A stretch of 64,000 bases of DNA from DASUXY01 sp036377675 (GCA_036377675.1 DASUXY010000032.1:39839-103838); one strand, 5' to 3'; shown: positions 43,618 through 53,390, counted from the first letter of the stretch. Made by a program: numbers and translations. The notes: generated from the letters alone by a model not told the origin.

Positions 43618-45276
43618 TTAATCAAGAATCGATTGAGGTTTCAGGAATTCAACAGGGAGTTCGGTTATATCGATTCCCCACACAATTGGTAGTAAATAAT
43701 AGACGGCTAATGTAATAATAAACGTACCAACGATGTTCAACAATAATCCTGCTTTTGCCATATCTGGAATGCGCAAATAACCGGAACCGAATACGACAGC
43801 ATTCGGAGGCGTTGCGACCGGTAACATAAATGCACAAGAAGCAGAGACTGCAGCAGCAACCATAACGGCATAAGGATGAATCTCAAGCGCTACGGCTAAG
43901 GAAATCATAATCGGATACATCATCGTCGCTGTAGCCGTGTTCGATGTAATTTCGGTTAGGAATAAAACAAGTGCAGATACAACGAGTAAGACAACGACAA
44001 TATTGATTCCTTGCAAGGCTGTTAATTGTCCACCAAACCATTCGGATAACCCAGATGTTGAAAAACCTTCTGCAATGGCAAGTCCACCACCAAACAACAA
44101 TAAAATTCCCCAAGGAAGTTTAACCGCTGTATTCCAGTCGAGTAAACGGTCACCTTCTTTATTTTTCGATGGGATTAGAAATAAAATGATGGCAAAGGTC
44201 ATTGCAATGATTGCGTCATTAATGTTTGGAATAATTTTTTCCAAAATAGCTGAACGGAAAATCCATGATAATGCGGCCAAAATAAATATGAAGAAAACAG
44301 ATTTTTCTTCAAAAGATGGCGCGCCAAGTTTCTCTTTCTCTTCATCAATGACTTCCTTCCCACCGGGCATTTCTTTCACCTTTAATGGATAAGCAATTTT
44401 TACGAGATAAAACCAAGCGACGAACATAAAAACGATTGCTACTGGAACCCCAAACATCATCCATTTTGCAAATGATAGTTCAATTCCATATGTTTTCTTG
44501 ATCACTCCTGCTAAAACGGCGTTTGGTGGCGTTCCGATCAAGGTAGCAACCCCGCCGATAGAAGCAGAATAGGCAATACTTAACATTAACGCTTTTCCAA
44601 ATCCAAAGTTTTCTTTTGACGTATCAATGGATGGATGATCTTTTAAAGCTTCAGAAATTTGATAAATAACAGCTAAACCAATCGGTACCATCATGAGGGC
44701 TGTTGCTGTGTTAGAAATAAACATCGATAAAAATCCTGTTGCAATCATAAATCCAAGTATGATTCGGTCAGTATTCGTACCAATGATGGAAATAATATTA
44801 AGTGCAATACGTCTATGCAAATCCCATTTTTCCATAGCTAAAGCGATCATAAATCCGCCCATAAATAGAAAAATAACATCACTGCCATAAGCCGCAGTTG
44901 TTTCTTCAATCGTTAAACTCCCTAATAATGGAAATAAAACAATAGGTAAAAGCGATGCAGCTGGGATCGGAATCGCTTCCGTCATCCACCAAACGGCAAT
45001 CCAAGTCGTACTCGCTAAAACTCCAATACCTTCTTTTGATAGTCCTTCTGGAGAGAAGAAAAAAAGGATTAAAAAGAATAGTAGTGGTCCTAAAATGAGC
45101 CCAATTTTTTGGATTGGTTTATACGTACCATTGCCGTTTCCATTTTTCTTTGAATGTGAAGGGTCTATTGAACGACCTGTTGCTAGATTCGATGATTGCG
45201 GTTTCACAAAAAAAGTAAATAAGTCTTTCGTTTGATTATGCTTTTTCCATAACCAATTCCATGTTGTAGTAATCAA
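43618..45276 (-). CDS. DASS/SLC13 family sodium:carboxylate symporter
   Basis: A 552-residue polytopic protein of the divalent anion:sodium symporter family. The two SNT motifs that bind Na+ and carboxylate are present: MFISNTATALMMVPI and EITSNTATATMMYPI, each followed by a proline/glycine-rich loop (LIGTPPNAVLAGV and PVATPPNAVVFGSG). About 60 hydrophilic residues precede the first helix. Likely substrates are C4-dicarboxylates such as succinate or malate. TTG start with GGAGGAG upstream. Confidence 0.9.
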   Translation of the reverse strand: MITTTWNWLWKKHNQTKDLFTFFVKPQSSNLATGRSIDPSHSKKNGNGNGTYKPIQKIGLILGPLLFFLILFFFSPEGLSKEGIGVLASTTWIAVWWMTEAIPIPAASLLPIVLFPLLGSLTIEETTAAYGSDVIFLFMGGFMIALAMEKWDLHRRIALNIISIIGTNTDRIILGFMIATGFLSMFISNTATALMMVPIGLAVIYQISEALKDHPSIDTSKENFGFGKALMLSIAYSASIGGVATLIGTPPNAVLAGVIKKTYGIELSFAKWMMFGVPVAIVFMFVAWFYLVKIAYPLKVKEMPGGKEVIDEEKEKLGAPSFEEKSVFFIFILAALSWIFRSAILEKIIPNINDAIIAMTFAIILFLIPSKNKEGDRLLDWNTAVKLPWGILLLFGGGLAIAEGFSTSGLSEWFGGQLTALQGINIVVVLLVVSALVLFLTEITSNTATATMMYPIMISLAVALEIHPYAVMVAAAVSASCAFMLPVATPPNAVVFGSGYLRIPDMAKAGLLLNIVGTFIITLAVYYLLPIVWGIDITELPVEFLKPQSILD

Positions 45277-45529
45277 GATGACTCCTCCTCCAACTTCATG
45301 TTGTAAATCATAAGATGTATCACAAATTAAATTCTATTATACAGATACTTCTGTTATACAACAAGAGATTTTGTTCTCGTTTTCAAACAAAAAAATTCCA
45401 TATTATGAAGAAACTACGTATTCTAAATCAATGGGGAAATAATGGTATCAACCCCAACAATTAACAGATCCTTTCAATATTCTGCTAAAAGGTGTATAAT
45501 AGAAGTATTATGAAGAAAGGGGTGCTGTT

Positions 45530-45712
45530 ATGGCTTTTTCACGTAGACCTAAAAAACCAGCCCCAAAAGTGGAAACAACCATTTGGTCATGTACGAGTGA
45601 AGACTGCAATGGCTGGATGCGCGAATCATTTAGTTTTAAAGAAGAACCGAAATGTCCCTTTTGCAAATCAACAATGAAACAAGAAGTCCGTATGCTTCCT
45701 GAGTTGGAATAG
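45530..45712 (+). CDS. ydjO: YdjO-like cold-inducible zinc-ribbon protein
   Basis: A 60-residue basic protein with two Cys pairs: SCTSEDCNGWMRE and KCPFCKSTM (C-x4-C and C-x2-C), a predicted zinc ribbon, and the tail RMLPEL, matching the YdjO family. Family members were described as cold-inducible; molecular function unknown. The ATG has AAAGGGG upstream, and TATAAT at 45495-45500 may be its -10. Confidence 0.88.
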   Translation: MAFSRRPKKPAPKVETTIWSCTSEDCNGWMRESFSFKEEPKCPFCKSTMKQEVRMLPELE

Positions 45713-46000
45713 TTTGGTAAAGAATGAAAGATATATCATTTGTGCTCAAATGATGATTAGCGTTTGAATGTATGAGCTAAATAATCGACACGGACGGTTT
45801 TTCGCTTAACAACGATAGTGTCGACTTCATCTTTAACGAGTCATATCGTGACAATATCAGCCTCGATGATCTTCAATTACCGATGATGTTTATAGAAAAG
45901 CGACCGCTCAATGGTTGTGATTTCTATAATGGTACAACTTCAATTACGTCCATCTTATATCTACACAATAATCAATCCAGAGCAATAACGTCATATTTTA
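45713..46000. other. Non-coding stretch with possible gene debris on the minus strand
   Basis: Reading the minus strand from about 45936 to 45761 gives TTIERSLFYKHHR, a stop, LKIIEADIVTI, a second stop, then LVKDEVDTIVVKRKTVRVDY and an end. This looks like a short decayed coding sequence, but I do not recognise the family and chance cannot be excluded. Confidence 0.25.
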
Positions 46001-46041
46001 TCAACAGCCTTCGTATAGTGTACAAGGGCTGTTGATTTTTT
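46001..46041 (+). terminator. Intrinsic terminator upstream of the aldehyde dehydrogenase
   Basis: TCAACAGCC and GGCTGTTGA pair around a long loop, followed by a T run. It isolates the dehydrogenase from upstream transcription. Confidence 0.7.
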
Positions 46042-46111
46042 ATGGAAAAAATCAATATCTTTTATACGACACAAAAGGATGGCATACGTCGATTTTAAAG
46101 GAGGAAAATAG

Positions 46112-47632
46112 ATGACCTATAAACAACCAAATACGAAAGGTTCACTCGTCCATTTTAACAAGCGTTATGATAATTATATTGGTGGAGAGTACGTAGCACC
46201 TATAAAAGGGAATTATTTTGAAAATGTTACTCCTGTTACTGGAACTGTTTTTTGCGAAGTAGCACGCTCAACAAAAGAAGATGTAGACCTAGCGGTTGAA
46301 GCAGCACATAAAGCAAAGAAAGCTTGGAGCGAAACTTCTGTTTCAGAACGAGCGAATATATTAAACAAAATCGCAGATCGTTTGGAACAAAACTTAGAAA
46401 AAATTGCTGTAGCAGAGACGTGGGATAATGGAAAAGCAATTCGGGAAACGTTAGCAGCTGATGTTCCATTAGCGATTGATCATTTTCGTTACTTTGCAGG
46501 GGCGATTCGGGCACAGGAAGGAGGAATTAGTCAAATTGATTCTGACACCGTCGCCTATCACTTTCATGAACCGCTTGGTGTCGTTGGACAAATTATTCCG
46601 TGGAATTTCCCATTGCTCATGGCAACGTGGAAACTCGCTCCTGCTTTAGCGGCAGGGAATTGTGTCGTCTTAAAACCGGCTGAACAAACACCAGCATCGA
46701 TTCATATCTTTATCGAACTCATTCACGATTTACTCCCACCAGGGGTTCTTAATGTTGTCAACGGATTTGGGGTGGAAGCTGGTAAGCCGCTCGCTACACA
46801 TAGTGGAATTTCTAAACTCGCTTTTACAGGAGAAACAACGACGGGCCGTTTAATTATGCAATACGCTTCAGAAAACATTATTCCTGTTACGTTAGAACTT
46901 GGGGGGAAATCACCAAATATTTTCTTTGAAGACATTTTCGATCATGATGATGCTTTTCTTGATAAAGCAATCGAGGGTCTTGTCATGTTCGCTTTGAATC
47001 AAGGAGAAGTTTGTACATGTCCGTCACGGGCTCTCGTTCAACAATCCATTTATGATTCGTTTATAGAGAGGGCGATTGAACGGGTGAAGCAAATTAAAAT
47101 TAGTCATCCACTGGATCCAGAAACGATGATGGGCGCCCAAGCATCAAAGGAGCAATTGGAAAAAATTAAATCATATTTAGATATCGGTAAGCAAGAAGGT
47201 GCAGAAGTACTTGTCGGAGGGCACGTGAACAAACTTTCTGGTGAACTTGAAGGCGGTTATTATGTTGAGCCGACCATTTTCAAAGGCCATAATCAAATGC
47301 GGATTTTCCAAGAGGAAATCTTCGGTCCTGTTCTTTCATTAACGACGTTTGAAAACGAAGAGGAAGCATTAGAAATCGCAAATGATACGTTATATGGGTT
47401 AGGAGCCGGTGTATGGACACGAAATATGAATAAAGCTTATCGCTTTGGACGCACCATCCAAGCGGGACGCGTATGGACGAATTGTTATCATCAATATCCT
47501 GCACACGCAGCCTTTGGTGGATACAAAAAGTCAGGAATTGGAAGAGAAAACCATCAGATGATGCTCGCTCATTACCAGCAAACGAAAAACGTACTCGTCA
47601 GTTACAGTGAAGAACGAACGGGACTATTTTAA
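46112..47632 (+). CDS. NAD-dependent aldehyde dehydrogenase (AldB/AcoD-like)
   Basis: A 506-residue ALDH oxidising aldehydes, probably acetaldehyde, to acids. Catalytic Cys301 lies in NQGEVCTCPSRALV; the general base is Glu of LELGGKSPNIFF, and PWNFPLLMATWKLAPALAAGN and FTGETTTGR line the NAD site. The CTC variant and the final AAFGGYKKSGIGRENH are typical of the AcoD/ExaC group. The ATG follows AAAGGAGG. The DUF779 gene 135 bases downstream supports this subgroup, since the two are commonly neighbours. Confidence 0.93.
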   Translation: MTYKQPNTKGSLVHFNKRYDNYIGGEYVAPIKGNYFENVTPVTGTVFCEVARSTKEDVDLAVEAAHKAKKAWSETSVSERANILNKIADRLEQNLEKIAVAETWDNGKAIRETLAADVPLAIDHFRYFAGAIRAQEGGISQIDSDTVAYHFHEPLGVVGQIIPWNFPLLMATWKLAPALAAGNCVVLKPAEQTPASIHIFIELIHDLLPPGVLNVVNGFGVEAGKPLATHSGISKLAFTGETTTGRLIMQYASENIIPVTLELGGKSPNIFFEDIFDHDDAFLDKAIEGLVMFALNQGEVCTCPSRALVQQSIYDSFIERAIERVKQIKISHPLDPETMMGAQASKEQLEKIKSYLDIGKQEGAEVLVGGHVNKLSGELEGGYYVEPTIFKGHNQMRIFQEEIFGPVLSLTTFENEEEALEIANDTLYGLGAGVWTRNMNKAYRFGRTIQAGRVWTNCYHQYPAHAAFGGYKKSGIGRENHQMMLAHYQQTKNVLVSYSEERTGLF

Positions 47633-47767
47633 AAACATACTCTTTATCGGTGGGGACGATGCATATACGTATGCAAATATTTTATTACGCCCTATGATGA
47701 ACGGTCGTCAAATTTTATAGATAAAAGTTTAGTTGAGGAAAGAAAATGATCGATAGGAGGTAAGTGA

Positions 47768-48124
47768 TTGGTCGACCGCGTAATAGCTACGAAGGAAGCA
47801 CTTGAGCTCATTGAACGGTTAAAGGAAATTCATGGAGATTTAATGTTTCATCAGTCGGGCGGTTGTTGCGATGGTAGTTCACCGATGTGTTATCCACGTG
47901 GTGAATTTCGCGTAGGCGATGCAGATATATGTCTTGGTAAAATTGGTGATACGCCTTTTTATATGGCAAAAGATCAATACAAATATTGGAAACATACGCA
48001 ACTCATCATCGACGTCGTTGAAGGGGGTGGGGGTATGTTTTCGTTAGAAGGTCCAGAAGGGAAACGATTTTTAACGAGATCAAGAGTATTGACGAAAGAT
48101 GAGCAACCGAATAACAAATCGTAA
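47768..48124 (+). CDS. DUF779 family protein (aldehyde-dehydrogenase-associated)
   Basis: A 118-residue soluble protein of DUF779. Conserved features are HQSGGCCDGSSPMCYP, with three closely spaced cysteines that could bind a metal, and VVEGGGGMFSLEGPEGKRFLTRS. Members usually lie beside AcoD-type aldehyde dehydrogenases, as here; function not established. TTG start with AGGAGG seven bases upstream. Confidence 0.88.
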   Translation: MVDRVIATKEALELIERLKEIHGDLMFHQSGGCCDGSSPMCYPRGEFRVGDADICLGKIGDTPFYMAKDQYKYWKHTQLIIDVVEGGGGMFSLEGPEGKRFLTRSRVLTKDEQPNNKS

Positions 48125-48176
48125 AGAACGTAATCGATAAAGTGATGAGTTACGTATCCCCATCTCAATTCGTGAT

Positions 48177-48222
48177 AAAAAAAGGTCGCCGTATTTTCTT
48201 ACATGAGGAAATACGGCGATCT
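48177..48222 (-). terminator. Terminator at the tail of a truncated minus-strand gene
   Basis: On the minus strand GATCGCCGTATTTCC pairs with AAATACGGCGACC, followed by seven T residues. It also lies at the end of the convergent DUF779 gene. Confidence 0.8.
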
Positions 48223-48554
48223 TATTCACCGATTACACGCATAGAATGGGTTTGGTTAAAATATACAATGTGGGGCTTGCTTGGTAGACTGATTGGATAG
48301 TAAACATTTGTCGTTTTTCCTGCACAAAACGTACTATTTCGCATATGCGCATAGGTTCTAGCTTCTGCACCTCCACCTAATACAGAGCGGTGATTCAGGG
48401 AGTGACTCATTTCACGCCATCCTGATGCTGAAAGCCATGTTCTCGTATTACTAGCGATATATGAAGATACGCGTCCTCCACTAATTCTATATCTCATTTT
48501 TGTTTCTACACTATTAACGGACAATTTAATAGGATCTCTCCAAATAGTTTTCAA
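48222..48554 (-). pseudogene. C-terminal remnant of an unrecognised protein
   Basis: About 110 codons in one frame, rich in Ser, Arg and Tyr (SGGRVSSYIASNTRTWLSASG, AGKTTNVYYPISLPSKPHIVY), ending right at a terminator. It has no plausible own start: the first codons overlap the out-of-frame formamidase fragment. It looks like the 3' end of a secreted or surface protein whose 5' part was lost. Family not recognised. Confidence 0.5.
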
Positions 48555-48738
48555 CGTATATAGGATCCGTAGCTGGATTGATTTGATCCCAATCTATTGT
48601 CGTATCGGCTTGGATTTGATTCGTAAAGCAGTCATATGTTTCAATAGTAATTGTATCCTCAGAAATTACTTGTATAGTGGGTTCATTACTTTTGTCAAAG
48701 GCATAAATTGAATGTGTATAGGAAAGCTTATTAGTCAC
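48526..48738 (-). pseudogene. N-terminal fragment of an acetamidase/formamidase (FmdA family)
   Basis: From a GTG with ideal AGGAGG upstream, the first 60 or so residues match formamidase N-termini: YTHSIYAFDKSNEPTIQV, ETYDCFTNQIQ and IDWDQINPATDPIYVE. Relatives continue with GAEPGDxL and total about 300 residues; here the frame leaves homology after YVEN and stops. The break point (about 48550) is where the unrelated tail begins, so a deletion fused two genes out of frame. Confidence 0.75.
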
Positions 48739-48916
48739 GCATCATCCTCCTACACTTTAACACGATTGTAGCATATGGTTTCAAAAGTAATAATTGTTCC
48801 AATATCTTTCTACTGTTCAATGTGGAGTCATCTCAACGTCTTCGAAAGGATAAGCACTAAAACCACAGAGTAAACATAAACTAAATTATAAATGATTACT
48901 AAAAGGAAGTGTCCCA

Positions 48917-49978
48917 TTGTCTGTAAAAAAATATTACGTAACCGGAAATACTGCAAAAGGTATGGTCAATTTTTTAGACGATAACGTTATAGGCCTCCAT
49001 CAAGTGATCGTTTTACAACACGTCTCTCATACAGTAAAAACGGCTATTTTAAAGCAACTCATTTACGCTTGGGAACATAAATATGAACTAGAAGTTTTAT
49101 TAAGTCCATTTGGTCATAAATATATAGAAGGAGTCATCGTTCGCGAACAATCATTTGCAATCGTAACTGAAGAATCGATGACTACTAAGCGTTCATGCGC
49201 TACCCCGTTTACTTTACGAAACTATATTGATCCTCATATCGATCATAAGCGAATGAGATGCGTTCAAAGAAACATTGATGAATGGATGGCTAAAGCATAT
49301 GATGACTTTTCCGTTGGGCTGAAAATTCATGATGATTTGGAAGCGGTTTATATTAAGCAGATGGATTTTTCTAAAGCAGATGCGTTAGCGGAACAACTCA
49401 TTCAGGATCTTCTTACAGACGTTGATAAAAGGAAACAAACAGCGAAGGTCTTTCGACGATTATTTGGTACAAACACTTCAGATGGGGTTGTGAATGTCGT
49501 TCCACAATTGTTAGCCGAACGAGATAAAAACTATTACTTAAAAGGTCGGGCAGGTACTGGAAAATCAACTTTTATGAAACGAGTTGTAACTGCTTGCCAG
49601 GATTACGGCTTGGATCTTGAATTGTACCATTGTAGTTTTGATCCAAATAGTATCGATATGGTCATCGTACCTGATTTAAACGTTTCTATATTTGACAGTA
49701 CAAACCCTCATGAGTTTTTTCCGAAGTATGCGGGGGATGAAATTATTGATTTGTATGAAAAAACGGTAACTCCTGGCACAGATGAAAAATATGCCGAAGA
49801 GATCGAGCGTATTACTAAACATTACAAATCATACATGAAAGCAGGCATGGGAAAATTAACGAAAGCTGGACGTTTACTTGACGAATTTGAAAGTGCATTT
49901 ACATTTAGGTATGAAGACATTCAAGTTGCTACGGTAGATCTTGTCGAAAAACACCATTTATTACCCGTAACATATTAA
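48917..49978 (+). CDS. Two-domain P-loop NTPase of the PRK06851 type, first P-loop degenerate
   Basis: The 353-residue protein has two similar halves. The second half carries an intact Walker A, GRAGTGKST at 210-218, then YHCSFDPNSIDMVIVPDLNVSIFDSTNPHEFFP, typical of this uncharacterised Bacillus family. The first half aligns in layout (YYVTGNTAKGMVNFLDD) but where a P-loop is expected it reads LQHVSHTVKTAIL, lacking the glycines and Lys-Ser. TTG start with AAGGAAG upstream. Function unknown. Confidence 0.75.
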   Translation: MSVKKYYVTGNTAKGMVNFLDDNVIGLHQVIVLQHVSHTVKTAILKQLIYAWEHKYELEVLLSPFGHKYIEGVIVREQSFAIVTEESMTTKRSCATPFTLRNYIDPHIDHKRMRCVQRNIDEWMAKAYDDFSVGLKIHDDLEAVYIKQMDFSKADALAEQLIQDLLTDVDKRKQTAKVFRRLFGTNTSDGVVNVVPQLLAERDKNYYLKGRAGTGKSTFMKRVVTACQDYGLDLELYHCSFDPNSIDMVIVPDLNVSIFDSTNPHEFFPKYAGDEIIDLYEKTVTPGTDEKYAEEIERITKHYKSYMKAGMGKLTKAGRLLDEFESAFTFRYEDIQVATVDLVEKHHLLPVTY

Positions 49979-49983
49979 TCAAC

Positions 49984-50020
49984 AAAACATGATGGCACAT
50001 AGATGCGTGTCATCATGTTT
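49984..50020 (+). terminator. Hairpin after the P-loop NTPase gene
   Basis: AAACATGATG(G)CAC pairs with GTGTCATCATGTTT; the T run is short. Confidence 0.6.
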
Positions 50021-50218
50021 CACTCAATAATACAGCCTTTCAATATATTGATTAGTAGGACAACGTTCGTAACGACGTCATTTGGAACACGCGAGCAGTG
50101 ACTTCTATTTTTACGGCAGATGATTTTTTTATTAAAAACATCTTGTGTTTTAACAGAAAGTGTTGTAAAATTAATTAACTGAAAATTTAGATTATACTTT
50201 ATGCGGGAGGTGGAATCG

Positions 50219-50659
50219 GTGATAACGATTAAAAGGTTAAAGCCATATTATGTGAAAGCAGATGCCGATTATGTTCATGTTGCATTGGCTTATCAATATT
50301 TTACCGTGATGATTCAACAAAAAGTTTATCAATTTGTTCCGATAGAAGCTTCTGCCGTCATTTTAAATCGAAAGAGTAAAAAAATCGAAAATACCGACGA
50401 TAAATTTGCTTTTCAAAAAGGAAAAGACATTGTCTACATGTCGATGAGCGAATTAATTTCCCTTCCTGATTTTTTATTACATGTCTATGCGATTGCTGAG
50501 CCTTATTTCATAAAACAAGTAAAAAAAGAGATAAAGAAGCATCATAAACCTCATACAATCATTGATGAGCTTGAACGATTAAATGTTAAACGATTAATTG
50601 ACAAAGCATTAGACGAACGTGATGCTGAAACGTTTTATAAGCTGGTAACGTTTTTGTAA
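50219..50659 (+). CDS. IDEAL-domain protein
   Basis: A 146-residue soluble protein. The last 20 residues, IDKALDERDAETFYKLVTFL, are an IDEAL motif (RIDxALDxxDxxxFxxL), found in Bacillus regulatory or adaptor proteins such as YpiB and ComK-region factors. The first 100 residues are a basic alpha/beta region of unknown type. GTG start with GGGAGG upstream; an upstream in-frame ATG at 50201 overlaps that site. Partner and function unknown. Confidence 0.75.
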   Translation: MITIKRLKPYYVKADADYVHVALAYQYFTVMIQQKVYQFVPIEASAVILNRKSKKIENTDDKFAFQKGKDIVYMSMSELISLPDFLLHVYAIAEPYFIKQVKKEIKKHHKPHTIIDELERLNVKRLIDKALDERDAETFYKLVTFL

Positions 50660-50721
50660 GCAGTGTAGACTAAATCCTTTTGAAAAAGTATTGCTCATTC
50701 AACAGAAAAAAGGATCTTCAT

Positions 50722-50748
50722 AAAAGCTACCGAAATCGGTAGCTTTTA
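50722..50748. terminator. Bidirectional terminator between the IDEAL gene and the PBP gene
   Basis: AAAAGCTACCGA and TCGGTAGCTTTT form a 12-bp stem with a very short loop; A and T flanks suit both directions. Confidence 0.8.
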
Positions 50749-50763
50749 CTTGATAGTCATTGT

Positions 50764-52779
50764 TTATTGAAGCTCACTTAATAGTTTAGTTACTTTTTCG
50801 ACAACGTATCCTGTTCCACCTTTATTATGTGTGTTTTCAATCATCATTGCAATGAGTACATCTTGGTCCTTTGTCGGATAAGCGACAAACCAGCCATTCT
50901 CTTTACCGGATTGCTCACTTGCCAGTTTCAGTTCAGCTGTACCTGTTTTACCGGAGATAGGAAAATTGGCGTCGTTCGCCATTTTCGCTGTTCCTTCTTG
51001 AACAACATCTCGTAATGCTTTTTGGATGTGTTTCGCTTGTTTCGATGAAATCATTTCTTTTTTCCAAATTTGCTCCGTTTCCTCTGAAAGAAGCAATGTT
51101 GGCTTCAACATATTTCCTTTATTTAGAAATGGTGTATAAGCTAAAGCTATATGAAGAGAACTGAACTGAACTTCACCTTGCCCATAGCTCGTATTCGCTA
51201 AAAGTACTTCGTTATCTAAATTTCCGTCCGAGGAAATCGATGATGGTGTAATCGGATATATAAACGGCAATTCTTCATCTAACCCAAAATTTTTTAACCC
51301 TTTTATATAAGCGTTACTGCCCATTTCAACAGACTTCATCGCAAAATATATATTGTCTGAGCGGACGAGTGCATCGTGAAGATCTACTGGACCATTCGAA
51401 GTTGAAACGCGGCGGACTTTATAGTCTCCCCAACCTTTTCCATTGCTCCATGTCAATCCATTAATTTCAATTCCTTCATCGGGATCAATTGTGCCATTGT
51501 TTAAACCAATGGCTGCCGTTATTGGTTTCATAACTGATCCAGGTGCATATGTACTAGCAAAACGATTCACTAAAGGTTCATCTGGGTCATTTTGTAAACG
51601 ATCCCATTTGCTCTTTGTTACACCATAGATTAAATCATTTGGATCAAAGGCTGGGCTACTAACGAGAGCTAATGTTTCCCCCGTTTTCGGATGAATAACG
51701 GCAGTTGTTCCGCAGTTTCCTTCATATGCTTCGTATACTTTTTCTTGGACATTAGCATCGATTGTCAATTGTAAACTTTCTCCGTTTTTAACTTCTTTAT
51801 CAGCGATAATTATTTCTTCATCGTCTTCGGTTTTAATCATCACTTTAACACCATGTTCTCCTTGTAAGTGATCTTCGTATAATTGTTCGAGCCCACGTTT
51901 ACCGATCATATCATTTTCCGTATACGGCTTAGTATCCATTTTTTCAAGTTCTTCAGAAGTTATTTTTCCGATATATCCGACCAAATGTGCGGCAGATTTA
52001 CCTAATGGATAAACACGTCCTGTCACTTCACGTCCTTGGACACCATCAATTTGCCAAAGTTGATTTAAACGGGATTCTTCAGTTTTCGGAACATTTTTCA
52101 AAGGAACAAATAAATGTGGTTCCACCCATGCAGCATTTAATTCACGATCAATCGATTCGACCGACATATTTAAGAGACGAGCAATTTCTTCTTTCGCTTG
52201 CTCAGGTTCATTTTCTAATTTTTCGGGGATGACGCCAACTTCCCAGACGAGGTCATTCATAGCTAATGGCATTTTATTTCGGTCTAAAATCTCTCCGCGT
52301 TTAGCAGGAATGGTTTGGATCACCATTTCGCCTCCGTTTTTCATATCCGGATGAATAAAACCACGATCCCAATTGACGAGCCAAATCTTTTTGTCTTCGA
52401 CTTCTTGTAAGAGAAGAGTTACTTCATAGTCGAATGAAATAGGGCCTGCAATCGTATCCATCTCTACGTGGAACGGAATGGTCGCTGTCCCTTTTTTTGT
52501 TGCTGTTTCAATCTCTTTTTCCTTCATTTCCGTAAACGTAACCTTTACATTAGCGTCTAAATCGCTGTATATTTTTTCGAAACGATCGACAAATTGATTT
52601 TTTGGATATTGCTTCATTGACTCCTCAGTTAACATGTTGTACATGTTTGTAAATTCATTGTTTTCCCACAGTTTAGTGAAACGGTTAAACGTTTCATTCG
52701 GTGTTGTTTCATTTGTTGAACAGGAAGTTAGAAACATAAAAACGAACATAAAAAATAAGAGCACGATATTTCTCTTCAT
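50764..52779 (-). CDS. pbpC: Class B penicillin-binding protein, PBP3/MecA-like lipoprotein
   Basis: A 671-residue transpeptidase that cross-links peptidoglycan outside the membrane. Lipoprotein-like signal (FLTSC, Cys20), NTF2-like MecA_N domain (about 25-145), dimerisation region with AKRGEILDRN, then the transpeptidase domain: SVMK with Ser415, SDN at 474-476 and KTG at 611-613. Length and domain order match B. subtilis PbpC. Relatives have low beta-lactam affinity (MecA is one); whether this one does cannot be told. ATG with GGGGGAT upstream. Confidence 0.92.
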   Translation of the reverse strand: MKRNIVLLFFMFVFMFLTSCSTNETTPNETFNRFTKLWENNEFTNMYNMLTEESMKQYPKNQFVDRFEKIYSDLDANVKVTFTEMKEKEIETATKKGTATIPFHVEMDTIAGPISFDYEVTLLLQEVEDKKIWLVNWDRGFIHPDMKNGGEMVIQTIPAKRGEILDRNKMPLAMNDLVWEVGVIPEKLENEPEQAKEEIARLLNMSVESIDRELNAAWVEPHLFVPLKNVPKTEESRLNQLWQIDGVQGREVTGRVYPLGKSAAHLVGYIGKITSEELEKMDTKPYTENDMIGKRGLEQLYEDHLQGEHGVKVMIKTEDDEEIIIADKEVKNGESLQLTIDANVQEKVYEAYEGNCGTTAVIHPKTGETLALVSSPAFDPNDLIYGVTKSKWDRLQNDPDEPLVNRFASTYAPGSVMKPITAAIGLNNGTIDPDEGIEINGLTWSNGKGWGDYKVRRVSTSNGPVDLHDALVRSDNIYFAMKSVEMGSNAYIKGLKNFGLDEELPFIYPITPSSISSDGNLDNEVLLANTSYGQGEVQFSSLHIALAYTPFLNKGNMLKPTLLLSEETEQIWKKEMISSKQAKHIQKALRDVVQEGTAKMANDANFPISGKTGTAELKLASEQSGKENGWFVAYPTKDQDVLIAMMIENTHNKGGTGYVVEKVTKLLSELQ

Positions 52780-53390
52780 GAGTATCCCCCGTCTTTTTTC
52801 TGAAAAAGTTGTTGTTATAATAATTTTTCAAACCTTATTATATCACCTGAAAGCAAATTTAAGAAAGGTTATACAGCAGGGGAAATAGAGGTTTTTGCCC
52901 AAATGAGCGGATGGAGAATCACTGTGTGTAAAGGTTATTTTAATAAAAAAAGCGGACCTTTTTTGCCGCTGAGCATATGCTGAAGTAAAGGTAAAGGGTA
53001 TGTTAACGCCTTATGAATCACAGTTTAATGAGAAGGAAGTTTGGATTAGGGTTCTCAACATGATTAGCCATGGAAATGTAAGGAATAACAATGTTTCGCT
53101 CTGTCGAATCTTTAAAAAGTCATCACGTATCCAATATGTTGTGTTTACAATTGATTTATTGGTACTATAAATAGGAACCGTTAATTAATTGATAAAATGT
53201 GACAAAAAATTCACGAAATGTATAAATGTCGTCAAAGTGACAAAAAAGTGACAGCTTATACACATGTTTTGTGGTATGATTCATTTATCTAAGAAAATGA
53301 AAGATGTTCTTTTAAAAATGTAATTAATCTTCACAGTGCATTCATGTTTGGGTAACAAAATGTATCACTAGGATAAAGGAAGGTTAAGAA
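52780..53390. other. 611-bp intergenic region
   Basis: Contains on the minus strand a TATAAT near 52840 that may belong to the PBP gene, and a weak GC stem AGCGG/CCGCT at 52951-52970. Upstream of the next gene, TG-G-TATGAT at 53272-53280 resembles an extended -10. A 56-codon frame at 53000-53170 has no proper ribosome binding site. Confidence 0.45.

Noticed and set aside
53000..53170. 56-codon ORF in the PBP-nagA interval
   Set aside because: The GGG before the ATG is too close to serve as a ribosome binding site and no family resemblance was seen.
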